From Tragulus kanchil (taxonomy: Eukaryota; Chordata; Mammalia; Artiodactyla; Tragulidae): a stretch of DNA of 64,000 nt. Within the stretch, counting starts at the first letter, position 1. Every line of letters begins with the position of its first letter. Positions 51,601-55,846 of this stretch are shown here, piece after piece. Location: assembly GCA_022376925.1 (NCBI GenBank), contig JAIOJX010000032.1, forward strand, positions 104,586,794-104,650,793, in the 5' to 3' direction. The notes beneath the pieces are model-generated. The model saw only the letters and a program-made list of their open reading frames with translations. It did not search any database and had not been told where the DNA came from. The position numbers and the translations under genes are program-made.

Positions 51601-54383
51601 GCTGTGAATTCTTTATTGTTTTAGTCTTCATGATTGATTAGATGAAATGATCATTTCCTGGGGACTGACTATTTGTTTCTGGCATATTTGCAGCATCCAG
51701 AGGCCTCCATTCAGGCTGTGTTTTCAGATGCCCAGATGCATATTTGGGCATTAGAAGGTAAGAAATCTTAGTGAGCTGCAACTGTGATTTATTTATTCAT
51801 TAAATATTGCAGTAAAATCCATGAAAAATCACTTCTGGACCTGGATTTTAGTCTTTGAATTTTCAGATACATTTTGACATGTTTGTTTTATATAGATAAA
51901 TTTTTCTTAGGTAGTTGCGTGTATTCTAATTAAGGCAGAAATTTTCCTTGTATGTAAGTGGAGAAACTGAGCCTGGGGTTCTTGCATCTCTTTCTCTACT
52001 TAAAAAGCTTGCAATTAATAGCTTGTGGGTTTTTTTTTAATTTTTATTTTTTAATTTTTGGCCTCTTTTACCGATTTTTGTTTTATTTATTTTCACCCAT
52101 CTTTGTTCTTTGGCCTGTGTGGGGCTCCCATTGCTGTGGCCTCTCTTGCTGCAGAGCACTGGCTCTGGGCGCATGTGCTCCAGAGCACTGGCTCGTAATT
52201 GGACACACCTGTCCAGCCTCTCGTGGCACATGGGATCTTCCCCTGCCAGGGATCAAACTGGTGCCCACTGCACTGCAAGGCGAACTCTTTACCCACTGGA
52301 CCACCAGGAAAGCCCAATAGCTTGTTTTTTTGTTGTTGTTTTTTGGGGGGGAGCTTTTTTTTTTTTTTTAATTCTTTATTTTAAAGGTTTTACAGAGTTT
52401 TGCTGTTCACAGACATGTATGTTCCCGAATCAGTCATATGCATATCCCTCGTCCCCACCCTCCCAGTTCCCCCCATCCCACCCCTCTGGACCATCGCCTC
52501 ATGCCATTGTGAGCACTCCTCCTATTCCCTTAGCACAGTGACAATAGCTATCTTTTCCACACATGACAGTATAGGTTTCCATGTTACTCCCTCCATGCCT
52601 CCCCCTCCCTATTTCTTCCCCACAATTCCATATGTCTATAATAGCTTGTTTTTTTAACCATCACCGTATTTTTTGTTTTTTCATCATCACCTTATGTTGA
52701 CGTAACTTACTTTATATTTAAACATGTTTACCTTAGGTTTAGTTTTTAAAGAACTATTTATTTTCATCTTACAGATATTGGCTTTTCAATGTTTAAGTAA
52801 TACTTCCTCAGAGAGACCTTTCCTGACCTCCTGTCTAAGTATCCTCACCTTTGTCCCCTTATCAGGCTTTGTTTTCTTAGCCTTTATCACTGTCCAACAC
52901 AGTATGATTTTAAAAGATTCTTTTTTCTGCTAGAACATATGGCAGAGACTCATCTGATTCAAGAGTATTACAGTTGAGCACCTTGCCCAGTCTTTTTGCC
53001 TGTTTCTATTGTATTACTCCCTCTTTTTTATTCAGACTTTTATACATTCAGAATGTTAATCTTTCTCAAATAGACGTATTGCAAGTGGATTTGCCTGATT
53101 TTAATTCACTTTTAACTTGTTTCTTCTTTTCCCCTCAAGGTCTATCTCACTTAGTAGCAGCGTCATTTACAGAAGATAGATTTGGCGTTGTCCAGACCAC
53201 ACTACCAGCTATTCTTAATACGTTGCTGATGCTGCAAGAGGTAGGCAATATGTGGGTCGGTGTCCCTCTCCTGCCCAGTCTTTTCGGTTTATTTCTTATA
53301 TGTCACATTGAGTAATAACAAAAGACACATTGGAAGTCAAAGTAATGGTATTGTTCTCACTGTCAGGCACTTATAATCTAAGAGAGACTAGTAAGATGGG
53401 CTTCTAATTCATTTATAAATAATCATTTTATTATAACAGAGAAAGTATACTAAACCTGTATGATATATCTCTGGTATTAATCAGATTATTTAGGATATTG
53501 AAATTCTGTTTAGTGCTGTAGGTTTGCATCCTTACATAATTTGTAGCTTCTGAAAGTGGCCTATAGTTAAATTACCCATGCAGATAAGAAGTTAACTATG
53601 AGCCAGAAGCTTAATAAATAGAGCTGAGACCAGTGGGTTTCTGCTACCGGGCTGAGTGCATAGTTTTAAACTAACAGGTTTGTTTACTTCTAGGCTTAAA
53701 AGAAGAAAAATAAAGCATTTAATCCTTGTTTTCCATTAGGCTGTCTTTCCTGACTTTCTGTTGGGTTATGTTTTCATAATATCAGTTGTATGTCAGATGA
53801 GGCATATAAACACGGATGGCTGGGGCATTTAGAGGGAGAGGCTGGGTGTGTAGGTGTTCTGGAGGAAGTGCAACTGAACTGGGCTTGAAGGGTAGTAACT
53901 ATTTTTACGATATTGGGTTTTTTTCAAATTGTTTAATTTTAAAAACTTCCTCAGAGAGACCTTTCCTGACCTCCTGTCTAAGTATCCTCACCTTTGTCCC
54001 CTTATCAGGCTTTGTTTTCTTAGCCTTTATCACTGTCCAACACAGTATGATTTTAAAAGATTCTTTTTTCTGCTAGAACATATGGCAGAGACTCATCTGA
54101 TTCAAGAGTATTACAGTTGAGCACCTTGCCCAGTCTTTTTGCCTGTTTCTATTGTATTACTCCCTCTTTTTTATTCAGACTTTTATACATTCAGAATGTT
54201 AATCTTTCTCAAATAGACGTATTGCAAGTGGATTTGCCTGATTTTAATTCACTTTTAACTTGTTTCTTCTTTTCCCCTCAAGGTCTATCTCACTTAGTAG
54301 CAGCGTCATTTACAGAAGATAGATTTGGCGTTGTCCAGACCACACTACCAGCTATTCTTAATACGTTGCTGATGCTGCAAGAG
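2514..54383 (+). CDS. NDC1: NDC1 transmembrane nucleoporin, internal exons (gene runs past both window ends)
   Basis: NDC1 is a multi-pass protein of the nuclear envelope pore membrane. It helps anchor and assemble the nuclear pore complex and binds NUP35 (NUP53) and ALADIN (family knowledge). Fourteen distinct exons match the mammalian protein almost residue for residue. Once duplicates are dropped, the spliced phases agree throughout: 102, 175, 139, 109, 52, 136, 93, 82, 159, 246, 116, 51, 64 and 101 bp. Hydrophobic stretches corresponding to membrane segments 2 to 6 lie in exons at 3614, 7156, 8602, 16949 and 27674; the later exons encode the soluble C-terminal half. The start codon, segment 1, the promoter and about the last 75 residues are not in the window. 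No exon has an internal stop, so the locus looks functional once the duplications are collapsed. As written, the sequence contains extra copies of six exons. Confidence 0.97.
3614..3715 (+). CDS. NDC1: NDC1 exon a (about residues 60-94, TM segment 2), middle copy
   Basis: Acceptor ttttag, donor gtgag, entry phase with two leftover bases, 102 bp. It reads [15 protein letters not shown] and continues as a hydrophobic stretch ending in IFNVEFYT, matching the second membrane helix of mammalian NDC1. This is one of three copies of the same exon; the others are at 2514 (truncated) and 4736 (complete). A complete extra copy would add 34 codons in frame and duplicate a membrane helix, which would upset topology. 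Confidence 0.95.
3945..4200 (+). mobile_element. L1 3' untranslated tail, old
   Basis: Contains the L1 3'-end order: gccaggacttggaggga, ggggagttgtt, then ggtggtggttgcacgacagt and ttactta. Decayed, no ORF. Copied at 5066-5320. Confidence 0.65.
4736..4837 (+). pseudogene. Second complete copy of NDC1 exon a
   Basis: Identical to 3614-3715 with both splice sites intact. It arises from the tandem duplication with period about 1121. I cannot say from sequence which of the two complete copies is the original; if the duplication is an assembly error they are the same exon. Confidence 0.9.
5849..5986 (-). mobile_element. CHR-2-type SINE
   Basis: T-run at its left, then the reversed body with gcatgcaggatcttagttcc and ending caggga agtcct. 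Diverged and shortened. Confidence 0.8.
5990..7155. other. NDC1 intron, no gene seen
   Basis: Contains diverged, unassigned sequence at about 6035-6320 that resembles old interspersed repeat, and a local direct repeat ttcacctatcctaagaggt near 6899. Short ORFs here show no family signal. Confidence 0.6.
7156..7330 (+). CDS. NDC1: NDC1 exon b (about residues 94-152, TM segment 3)
   Basis: Acceptor cgcag, donor gtaata, 175 bp, not duplicated. Continues from exon a as [14 protein letters not shown] and contains the hydrophobic run around [16 protein letters not shown], the third membrane segment. It ends at VVPCAGAE with a split serine codon completed by exon c. Confidence 0.97.
7331..8554. other. 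NDC1 intron, no gene seen
   Basis: A T-run followed by a possible old retrocopy-like stretch (8263-8410) is present, but I cannot assign it. Nothing else supported. Confidence 0.5.
8602..8740 (+). CDS. NDC1: NDC1 exon c (about residues 152-198, TM segment 4), first copy
   Basis: Acceptor tttcag, donor gtaagc, 139 bp. Reads [17 protein letters not shown] and then [14 protein letters not shown], the fourth membrane segment, ending PFPIIQ. The same exon recurs at 9791. Since 139 is not a multiple of three, splicing in both copies would shift the frame. Confidence 0.96.
9791..9929 (+). pseudogene. Duplicate copy of NDC1 exon c
   Basis: Base-for-base copy of 8602-8740, including splice sites, displaced by 1189 bp as part of duplication 3. 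Its inclusion would frameshift NDC1. Confidence 0.92.
10728..11037 (-). mobile_element. Young CHR-like SINE with target duplication
   Basis: Reversed element from the T-run near 10740 to gggaagccct at 11026. Perfect target-site repeats ctcttattaaatt at 10728-10740 and 11025-11037. The copy at 9539-9740 is the same insertion cut short by duplication 3. Confidence 0.9.
11640..11904 (-). mobile_element. Young CHR-like SINE
   Basis: Same subfamily: catccatctttattctt near its left end, gcgctggctctgggtgcgtg in the middle, ccaccagggaagcc at the right. No clear flanking repeats. Confidence 0.85.
12013..14184. repeat. Tandem duplication 4 (period 1087)
   Basis: Unit A 12013-13096, unit B 13100-14184. 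Carries two MIRs and the 3' half of the mariner. A few substitutions, plus a missing G at the very end of unit A. Confidence 0.97.
12075..12485 (+). repeat. Two MIR copies
   Basis: One at about 12075-12230 (core around gatgagacttgcttagtg), one at about 12255-12485 (ggctctgaagccagcc, acctctttgtgcc, tctcatttgtaagaggg). Both are copied at about 13162-13572 by duplication 4. Confidence 0.75.
14473..14733 (+). mobile_element. Young CHR-like SINE inside the mariner
   Basis: Head gggcttccctggtgatcc, A-rich tail. Flanked by ataagagaattagctttg (14456-14473) and ataagagatttagctttg (14733-14750), one mismatch, showing insertion into the transposon. Confidence 0.92.
14775..15003 (-). mobile_element. CHR-2-type SINE inside the mariner
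   Basis: Reversed element with three gcaac/cgtgg-type body repeats (gttgtggcatgtaggatctt and later copies) and right end ccaccagggaagcccc. Flanked by ctcagttgtggttt and ctcatttggttttt. Confidence 0.85.
15825..16039 (-). mobile_element. Young CHR-like SINE in BovB
   Basis: Tail of tttattt repeats at the left, gggaagccct at the right, flanked by ccttgctttt on both sides (about 15818 and 16042), which is continuous BovB when removed. Confidence 0.9.
16228..16516 (-). mobile_element. Young CHR-like SINE in BovB
   Basis: Second insertion in the same BovB; atgatcttagtttttt flanks on the left and atgatcttagttttta on the right. Confidence 0.9.
16949..17057 (+). CDS. NDC1: NDC1 exon d (about residues 199-235, TM segment 5)
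   Basis: Acceptor cttccacag, donor gtaaga, 109 bp, single copy. Reads [19 protein letters not shown], then the hydrophobic stretch [14 protein letters not shown], the fifth membrane segment. It leaves one base for the next exon's glycine codon. It sits just after a BovB fragment and before an old L1. Confidence 0.97.
17498..19605 (-). mobile_element. BovB (RTE) LINE, 5'-truncated, with SINE insertion
   Basis: About 1.8 kb of BovB on the minus strand. Frames include [20 protein letters not shown] and [20 protein letters not shown] (19097-19408), typical of the RT region, plus endonuclease-side pieces at 17838-18089. Stops and frameshifts throughout. A CHR-like SINE splits it at 18168-18443. 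The 5' part is copied to about 20129-20805. Confidence 0.92.
18168..18443 (-). mobile_element. Young CHR-like SINE in BovB
   Basis: Flanked by tgtatgttgaattttt and tgtatgttgaatttta; BovB reads through when it is removed. Confidence 0.92.
18931..21263. repeat. Tandem duplication 5 (period 1200)
   Basis: Unit A 18931-20057, unit B about 20129-21263. The joint 20058-20128 is degraded: it contains a broken copy of 18831-18856 and homopolymer-rich noise. The last 150 bases of unit A lack several bases present in unit B. Confidence 0.97.
21026..21330 (+). mobile_element. BovB 3' tail in the opposite orientation
   Basis: Forward BovB end: aatattcattagaagaactg, then ccatggggtcgcaaggagtt and gacttagcaactgaccgcca. 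A truncated copy is at 19826-20057. It lies about 200 bp beyond the reversed BovB, forming an inverted pair. Confidence 0.88.
21367..21562 (+). mobile_element. Bov-tA SINE
   Basis: Diverged head, then caacccactccagtattctt and gcaaagaatcagacacaact. Located between the BovB tail and the next NDC1 exon. Confidence 0.9.
21570..22564. other. NDC1 intron, no gene seen
   Basis: AT-rich. The stretch 22085-22400 contains an AATAAA-like word and short frames, but I recognise no family. Confidence 0.5.
22565..22616 (+). CDS. NDC1: NDC1 exon e (about residues 235-252)
   Basis: A 52-bp microexon with acceptor ctctcag and strong donor gtaagt. Reads [17 protein letters not shown] plus a split glutamate, matching the loop before the last membrane segment of NDC1. 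It is too short for ordinary ORF calling. Confidence 0.95.
22745..22858 (+). mobile_element. CHR-2-type SINE, short
   Basis: Forward head gacttccctggctgcc, B-box-like gctcgatcc, then A-run. Preceded by an independent A-run at 22720. Confidence 0.8.
23333..23600 (-). mobile_element. Young CHR-like SINE
   Basis: Reversed; flanked by cttttaattatt and cttttagttatt. Its copy is at 24452-24719 through duplication 6. Confidence 0.9.
23690..23906 (-). mobile_element. CHR-2-type SINE (three copies through duplications)
   Basis: Body ggctctgccaggtcttagtt to ccaccaaggaggtccct. Same insertion appears at 24817-25026 and 25995-26204 because duplications 6 and 7 overlap here. Confidence 0.88.
24822..27128. 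repeat. Tandem duplication 7 (period 1178)
   Basis: Unit A 24822-25950, joint 25951-25999, unit B 26000-27128. Unit A stops 40 bases into a CHR-like SINE that is complete after unit B. The joint repeats a broken piece of sequence from near 25809. Confidence 0.97.
27077..27431 (+). mobile_element. Young CHR-like SINE, best-preserved copy
   Basis: Forward element 27088-27418. It has a perfect Pol III B box ggttcgagccc at 27145, A-box-like tggtccagtggttaagga, the subfamily mark caccgccttgcagtgcaagg, and an A-rich tail. Flanked by agaaaatgacag on both sides. Its first 40 bases also occur at 25910-25950. Confidence 0.93.
27674..27809 (+). CDS. NDC1: NDC1 exon f (about residues 252-297, TM segment 6)
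   Basis: Acceptor ttcatag, donor gttggt, 136 bp, single copy. Reads [18 protein letters not shown], then [18 protein letters not shown], the last membrane segment, and ends FKIYATE. The donor gttggt is weaker than the usual gtaag/gtgag. Confidence 0.96.
27810..28618. other. NDC1 intron, no gene seen
   Basis: AT-rich, no repeat or gene recognised. Confidence 0.6.
28619..28711 (+). CDS. NDC1: NDC1 exon g (about residues 298-328)
   Basis: Acceptor ttgatag, donor gtactc, 93 bp, complete codons at both ends. Reads [19 protein letters not shown] and ends NSNPPLIIK, the start of the cytoplasm/nucleus-facing C-terminal half. Confidence 0.96.
28712..29398. other. NDC1 intron, no gene seen
   Basis: AT-rich; short frames only, no family signal. 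Confidence 0.6.
29985..30229 (-). mobile_element. Young CHR-like SINE
   Basis: Reversed; flanked by aggaactaatgtttt and aggaagtgatgtttt. Copied at 31166-31410 by duplication 8. Confidence 0.88.
30511..30580 (+). pseudogene. Truncated first copy of NDC1 exon h
   Basis: Identical to the exon at 31692 until 30580, where the sequence returns directly to the start of the 1181-bp unit. It has an acceptor but no donor, so it could not be spliced correctly. Confidence 0.92.
31692..31773 (+). CDS. NDC1: NDC1 exon h, complete copy
   Basis: Acceptor tttcag, donor gtattg, 82 bp. Reads [18 protein letters not shown] and ends VFSLSQP with one extra base. The complete copy lies in the second unit of duplication 8; the first unit carries a copy cut 12 bases before its donor. 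Confidence 0.95.
32080..32230 (+). repeat. MIR
   Basis: Core-like gatgaaggacctgagtctca followed by gattaagtggctta and gtcagagttgggataagaca. Confidence 0.6.
32360..34604. repeat. Tandem duplication 9 (period 1129-1131)
   Basis: Unit A 32360-33473, filler 33474-33488, unit B 33489-34604. Contains an L1 3' end. Unit A lacks two bases near 33402 that unit B has. Confidence 0.97.
32770..33145 (+). mobile_element. L1 3' untranslated tail
   Basis: Shows gttaccagaggcaaggggtg, agggatgtaatgtacagcat, gagatgattgatgttcacta and ctcaaaactgg in the usual L1 order. Copied at 33899-34276. Confidence 0.85.
34605..34985. other. NDC1 intron, no gene seen
   Basis: Nothing recognised. Confidence 0.5.
34986..35160 (+). 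mobile_element. Bov-tA SINE
   Basis: Forward: ttgtggctcagctgataaag, ccacctgcaatgcaggagac, gagagttgggcatgactgag. Ends about 165 bp before exon i. Confidence 0.9.
35326..35484 (+). CDS. NDC1: NDC1 exon i
   Basis: Acceptor ctctcag, donor gtagct, 159 bp, single copy. Reads [17 protein letters not shown] and later [19 protein letters not shown], ending EPKKSSCP plus one base. Compared with the human protein as I remember it, there is one extra methionine after GRV. It begins the low-complexity, serine/proline-rich linker that continues in exon j. Confidence 0.96.
36194..36249 (+). other. Possible alternative terminal exon of NDC1 (weak)
   Basis: A long pyrimidine tract ending in aaag precedes base 36194. 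Read in the phase left by exon i, it gives [18 protein letters not shown] followed by TAA at 36247. This would truncate NDC1 within its linker. An ATTAAA lies downstream near 36808. No homology is recognised, so chance is a serious alternative. A second copy is at 37340-37395 through duplication 10. Confidence 0.2.
36553..36768 (+). mobile_element. Bov-tA SINE
   Basis: Forward: ggggcttcccaagtggcact, B-box-like gggtttgatccct, and gcaaagagttggacacaact. A lone Bov-tA tail lies at 36384-36445. Both are copied by duplication 10 (37699-37914 and about 37530-37591). Confidence 0.9.
38262..38624 (+). mobile_element. Young CHR-like SINE
   Basis: Element 38277-38608 with B-box ggttcgatccc-like sequence and A-rich tail; flanked by aaaatgtgcatcta on both sides. 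Confidence 0.93.
38664..38830 (+). mobile_element. CHR-2-type SINE
   Basis: Forward: tttcccaggtgatctagtgg, tggggaattagatcacacat, three tgctgcagtg/gtggcaacta repeats, short A-tail. Confidence 0.85.
38853..39200 (+). mobile_element. Young CHR-like SINE
   Basis: Full-length with the subfamily head and mid-section gcgcccagagccggcgctct. aaaacggggcttc precedes and follows it; the second occurrence also forms the head of the next SINE. Confidence 0.9.
39202..39370 (+). mobile_element. CHR-2-type SINE
   Basis: ggggcttccctggtggtcca head, cagggaagtagatcccacat, two tgctgcaacta repeats, A-rich tail. Completes a four-SINE cluster in 1.1 kb. Confidence 0.88.
40134..40379 (+). CDS. NDC1: NDC1 exon j (serine/threonine/proline-rich linker), first copy
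   Basis: Acceptor caacag, donor gtgagg, 246 bp. Reads [17 protein letters not shown], later [18 protein letters not shown] and GPKLWTSAS. The stretch is rich in S, T and P, with TP and SP sites typical of a disordered, phosphorylated linker. The copy at 41316 is identical. Confidence 0.96.
40476..40591 (+). CDS. NDC1: NDC1 exon k, first copy
   Basis: Preceded by a T-run and tgtag, donor gtagga, 116 bp. Reads [20 protein letters not shown] and ends [14 protein letters not shown]. It lies 96 bp after exon j, an unusually short intron for this gene. Duplicated at 41657. Confidence 0.96.
41316..41561 (+). pseudogene. Duplicate copy of NDC1 exon j
   Basis: Identical copy displaced by 1182 bp. 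Exons j and k are duplicated as a pair (362 bp in total, not a multiple of three), so inclusion of both pairs would frameshift the transcript. Confidence 0.92.
41657..41772 (+). pseudogene. Duplicate copy of NDC1 exon k
   Basis: Identical coding bases; the T-run in front of the acceptor is one base shorter than in the copy at 40476, giving a 1181-bp shift. Confidence 0.92.
41902..44142. repeat. Tandem duplication 12 (period 1112-1114)
   Basis: Unit A 41902-43018, unit B 43016-44142. The last 30 bases of unit A are a deletion-ridden version of 44102-44142. Unit B has several changes within the SINE at 43345-43380. Confidence 0.96.
42010..42372 (-). mobile_element. Young CHR-like SINE
   Basis: Reversed 42023-42358, GC-rich and well preserved; flanked by gggtgtgttttta on both sides. 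Copied at 43135-43472, where several bases are altered. Confidence 0.92.
42420..45000 (+). repeat. Ancient interspersed repeat, family not assigned
   Basis: Continuous stretch, duplicated twice over, with phrases common to an old mammalian repeat (gtcagatgctgctgataaga, ttgacaagagctgttgagtg, tttcaaggaggtttgctgta). No reading frame survives. Also gives chance ORFs such as 42499-42978 on the minus strand. Confidence 0.5.
44029..46158. repeat. Tandem duplication 13 (period 1082)
   Basis: Unit A about 44029-45076, unit B about 45110-46158. Both the end of unit A and the start of unit B are degraded copies with missing bases. Confidence 0.96.
46327..46377 (+). CDS. NDC1: NDC1 exon l (51 bp)
   Basis: Acceptor actcag, donor gtaag, 17 complete codons reading [17 protein letters not shown]. 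It matches the segment of NDC1 that follows SWIQNKREQ. Single copy, just outside duplication 13. Confidence 0.96.
46378..46908. other. NDC1 intron, no gene seen
   Basis: A relatively GC-rich patch at 46530-46720; no splice-consistent ORF or repeat recognised. Confidence 0.5.
46909..47569 (-). mobile_element. 5'-truncated L1
   Basis: Reversed 3' end of L1. The ORF2 C-terminus is read on the minus strand (47335-47559: [14 protein letters not shown] ... [18 protein letters not shown]), followed by 3'UTR. Flanked by perfect ttcatccttt at 46909 and 47560. Its 5' part is repeated at 48307-48680. Confidence 0.93.
47192..49421. repeat. Tandem duplication 14 (period 1115)
   Basis: Unit A 47192-48306, unit B about 48301-49421. 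The joint connects a BovB tail to an L1 tail at a short shared cagtctttcc. Carries L1, intron and BovB. Confidence 0.97.
49168..49590 (-). mobile_element. BovB 3' end
   Basis: Starts ttgttgttcagtcattaagt, with minus-strand BovB tail reading [13 protein letters not shown] junction at the far end and [13 protein letters not shown] in 49434-49643. A shorter copy is at 48053-48306; the 5' part is copied at 50461-50720. Confidence 0.88.
49590..49740 (+). repeat. MIR
   Basis: cctcattttacagataagga and ctgaggctcagagggatcaa followed by gtggcagagcaggcactcaa, typical MIR order. Copied at about 50719-50870. Confidence 0.8.
50065..50275 (+). mobile_element. Bov-tA SINE
   Basis: Forward head agggcttcctgg, ggttcaatccctgg B-box, gcaggctgcagtccctgggg, tail gaacaactgagcac. 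Copied at 51194-51405, there with one more base in the head. Confidence 0.9.
51415..51560 (+). repeat. MIR remnant
   Basis: gggaaactgagccacatag and acttggcagaggtcacccg. The earlier copy near 50286-50399 lacks nine bases. Confidence 0.5.
51694..51757 (+). CDS. NDC1: NDC1 exon m (64 bp)
   Basis: Acceptor tttgcag, donor gtaag. Reads [19 protein letters not shown] then LE plus one base, continuing the soluble C-terminal domain. Single copy. Confidence 0.96.
52017..52330 (-). mobile_element. Young CHR-like SINE
   Basis: Reversed 52028-52315; aatagcttgt flanks both sides (52017 and about 52316). Located 260 bp after NDC1 exon m. Confidence 0.9.
52331..52655 (-). mobile_element. L1 3'UTR fragment
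   Basis: T-run then reversed L1 end (acagagttttgctgttcaca, acatgtatgttcccgaatca). It matches the L1 tail at 46920-47150 in layout. aatagcttgtttttt stands on both sides. Confidence 0.85.
52795..52915 (+). repeat. L2 3' end
   Basis: gagagacctttcctgacctc, then tttgttttcttagcctttatcactg, the usual L2 3'-end order. Copied at 53945-54058. Confidence 0.7.
53140..53240 (+). CDS. NDC1: NDC1 exon n, first copy
   Basis: Acceptor cctcaag, donor gtaggc, 101 bp. Reads [20 protein letters not shown] and ends NTLLMLQE. This is the last NDC1 exon in the window. The next expected segment (AVDKYFKLPH in the family) is not seen before base 64000. A duplicate is at 54283. Confidence 0.96.
54283..54383 (+). pseudogene. 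Duplicate copy of NDC1 exon n
   Basis: Identical to 53140-53240, shifted by 1143 bp. A 101-bp duplicate exon would frameshift the protein. Confidence 0.92.
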
Positions 54384-55444
54384 GTAGGCAATATGTGGGT
54401 CGGGTGTCCCCTCTCCCTGCCCAGTCTTTTCGGTTTATTTCTTATATGTCACATTGAGTAATAACAAAAGACACATTGGAAGTCAAAGTAATGGTATTGT
54501 TCTCACTGTCAGGCACTTATAATCTAAGAGAGACTAGTAAGATGGGCTTCTAATTCATTTATAAATAATCATTTTATTATAACAGAGAAAGTATACTAAA
54601 CCTGTATGATATATCTCTGGTATTAATCAGATTATTTAGGATATTGAAATTCTGTTTAGTGCTGTAGGTTTGCATCCTTACATAATTTGTAGCTTCTGAA
54701 AGTGGCCTATAGTTAAATTACCCATGCAGATAAGAAGTTAACTATGAGCCAGAAGCTTAATAAATAGAGCTGAGACCAGTGGGTTTCTGCTACCGGGCTG
54801 AGTGCATAGTTTTAAACTAACAGGTTTGTTTACTTCTAGGCTTAAAAGAAGAAAAATAAAGCATTTAATCCTTGTTTTCCATTAGGCTGTCTTTCCTGAC
54901 TTTCTGTTGGGTTATGTTTTCATAATATCAGTTGTATGTCAGATGAGGCATATAAACACGGATGGCTGGGGCATTTAGAGGGAGAGGCTGGGTGTGTAGG
55001 TGTTCTGGAGGAAGTGCAACTGAACTGGGCTTGAAGGGTAGTAACTAGTGTGTCTTTGGGTCTTGGGAAGAAATCTAAGATATGAAGAGAAAGTAAGCTT
55101 CACTGTTGCTTTCTTCAAATCTCAGTTCATTTTACCTTTTAGAATGTTTTACCTGTCAAAACCGGTGATTTTTTTTTCCTTCACTTTGAGCCCTTCTTGT
55201 GCCCACTTTCTCATGTATGTATGTACACATGGATAGTTTTTTTAATTTGCATTCTTTTCCCAGCTACCTTTCTTTAAAGAAAGAATTTCCTACTATTTCC
55301 ACAACTTCTAGTATTTGGCTTGTCTAACCACACAGTAGAATATCTGTAATTTGGGTGTATCTTTGGTACTCACAACATAGTTTTTTTTCTTCTTCTTCTT
55401 TAGATCACTCTGTCTGTGTAGTTTAAAATAAAGCAATAGTACCA

Positions 55445-55846
55445 TGTTCCCTAGTCTACAGAGCAATTTCTTTTCTTTTTCTTCTTTTTTTATAATTTAT
55501 TTTTGGCTATTCAGGGTTTGCACTGCTACTGCAGGCTCTTCTCTAAGAGTTGCAGGGAGTAGAGGCTACTCTCCAGTTGAGGTGAACAAGTTTCTTGTTG
55601 CAGTGACTTCTCTTGTTGTGGAACTCAGGCTCTAGGGTACACAGGCTACAGTAGTTGCAGCACATGGGCTCAATAGTTGCGGCTCCAAGGCGCTAGAGCA
55701 CAGGTTCAATAGTTGTGGCTCCCGGGCTTAGTTGCTTCTTGGCATGTGGGATCTTCCCAGATTAGGGATCAAACCTGTGTCTCCTGCATTGGCAGGCGAA
55801 CTCTTTACCACTGAGCTACCAGGGAAGCCCCTACAGAGCAATTTCA
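55445..55846 (-). mobile_element. CHR-1-type SINE, long form
   Basis: Reversed, about 355 bp, with the repeated gttgtggctcccgggc-type body; right end gctaccagggaagcccc. Flanked by ctacagagcaatttc on both sides. Its 3' part recurs at 56889-57002 by duplication 17. Confidence 0.92.

Larger units (their letters stand above)
52802..55047. repeat. Tandem duplication 16 (period 1143-1146)
   Basis: Unit A 52802-53901, joint 53902-53944, unit B 53945-55047. Contains NDC1 exon n. Three single-base length differences cluster near 53265/54408, in runs of G and C. Confidence 0.97.
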
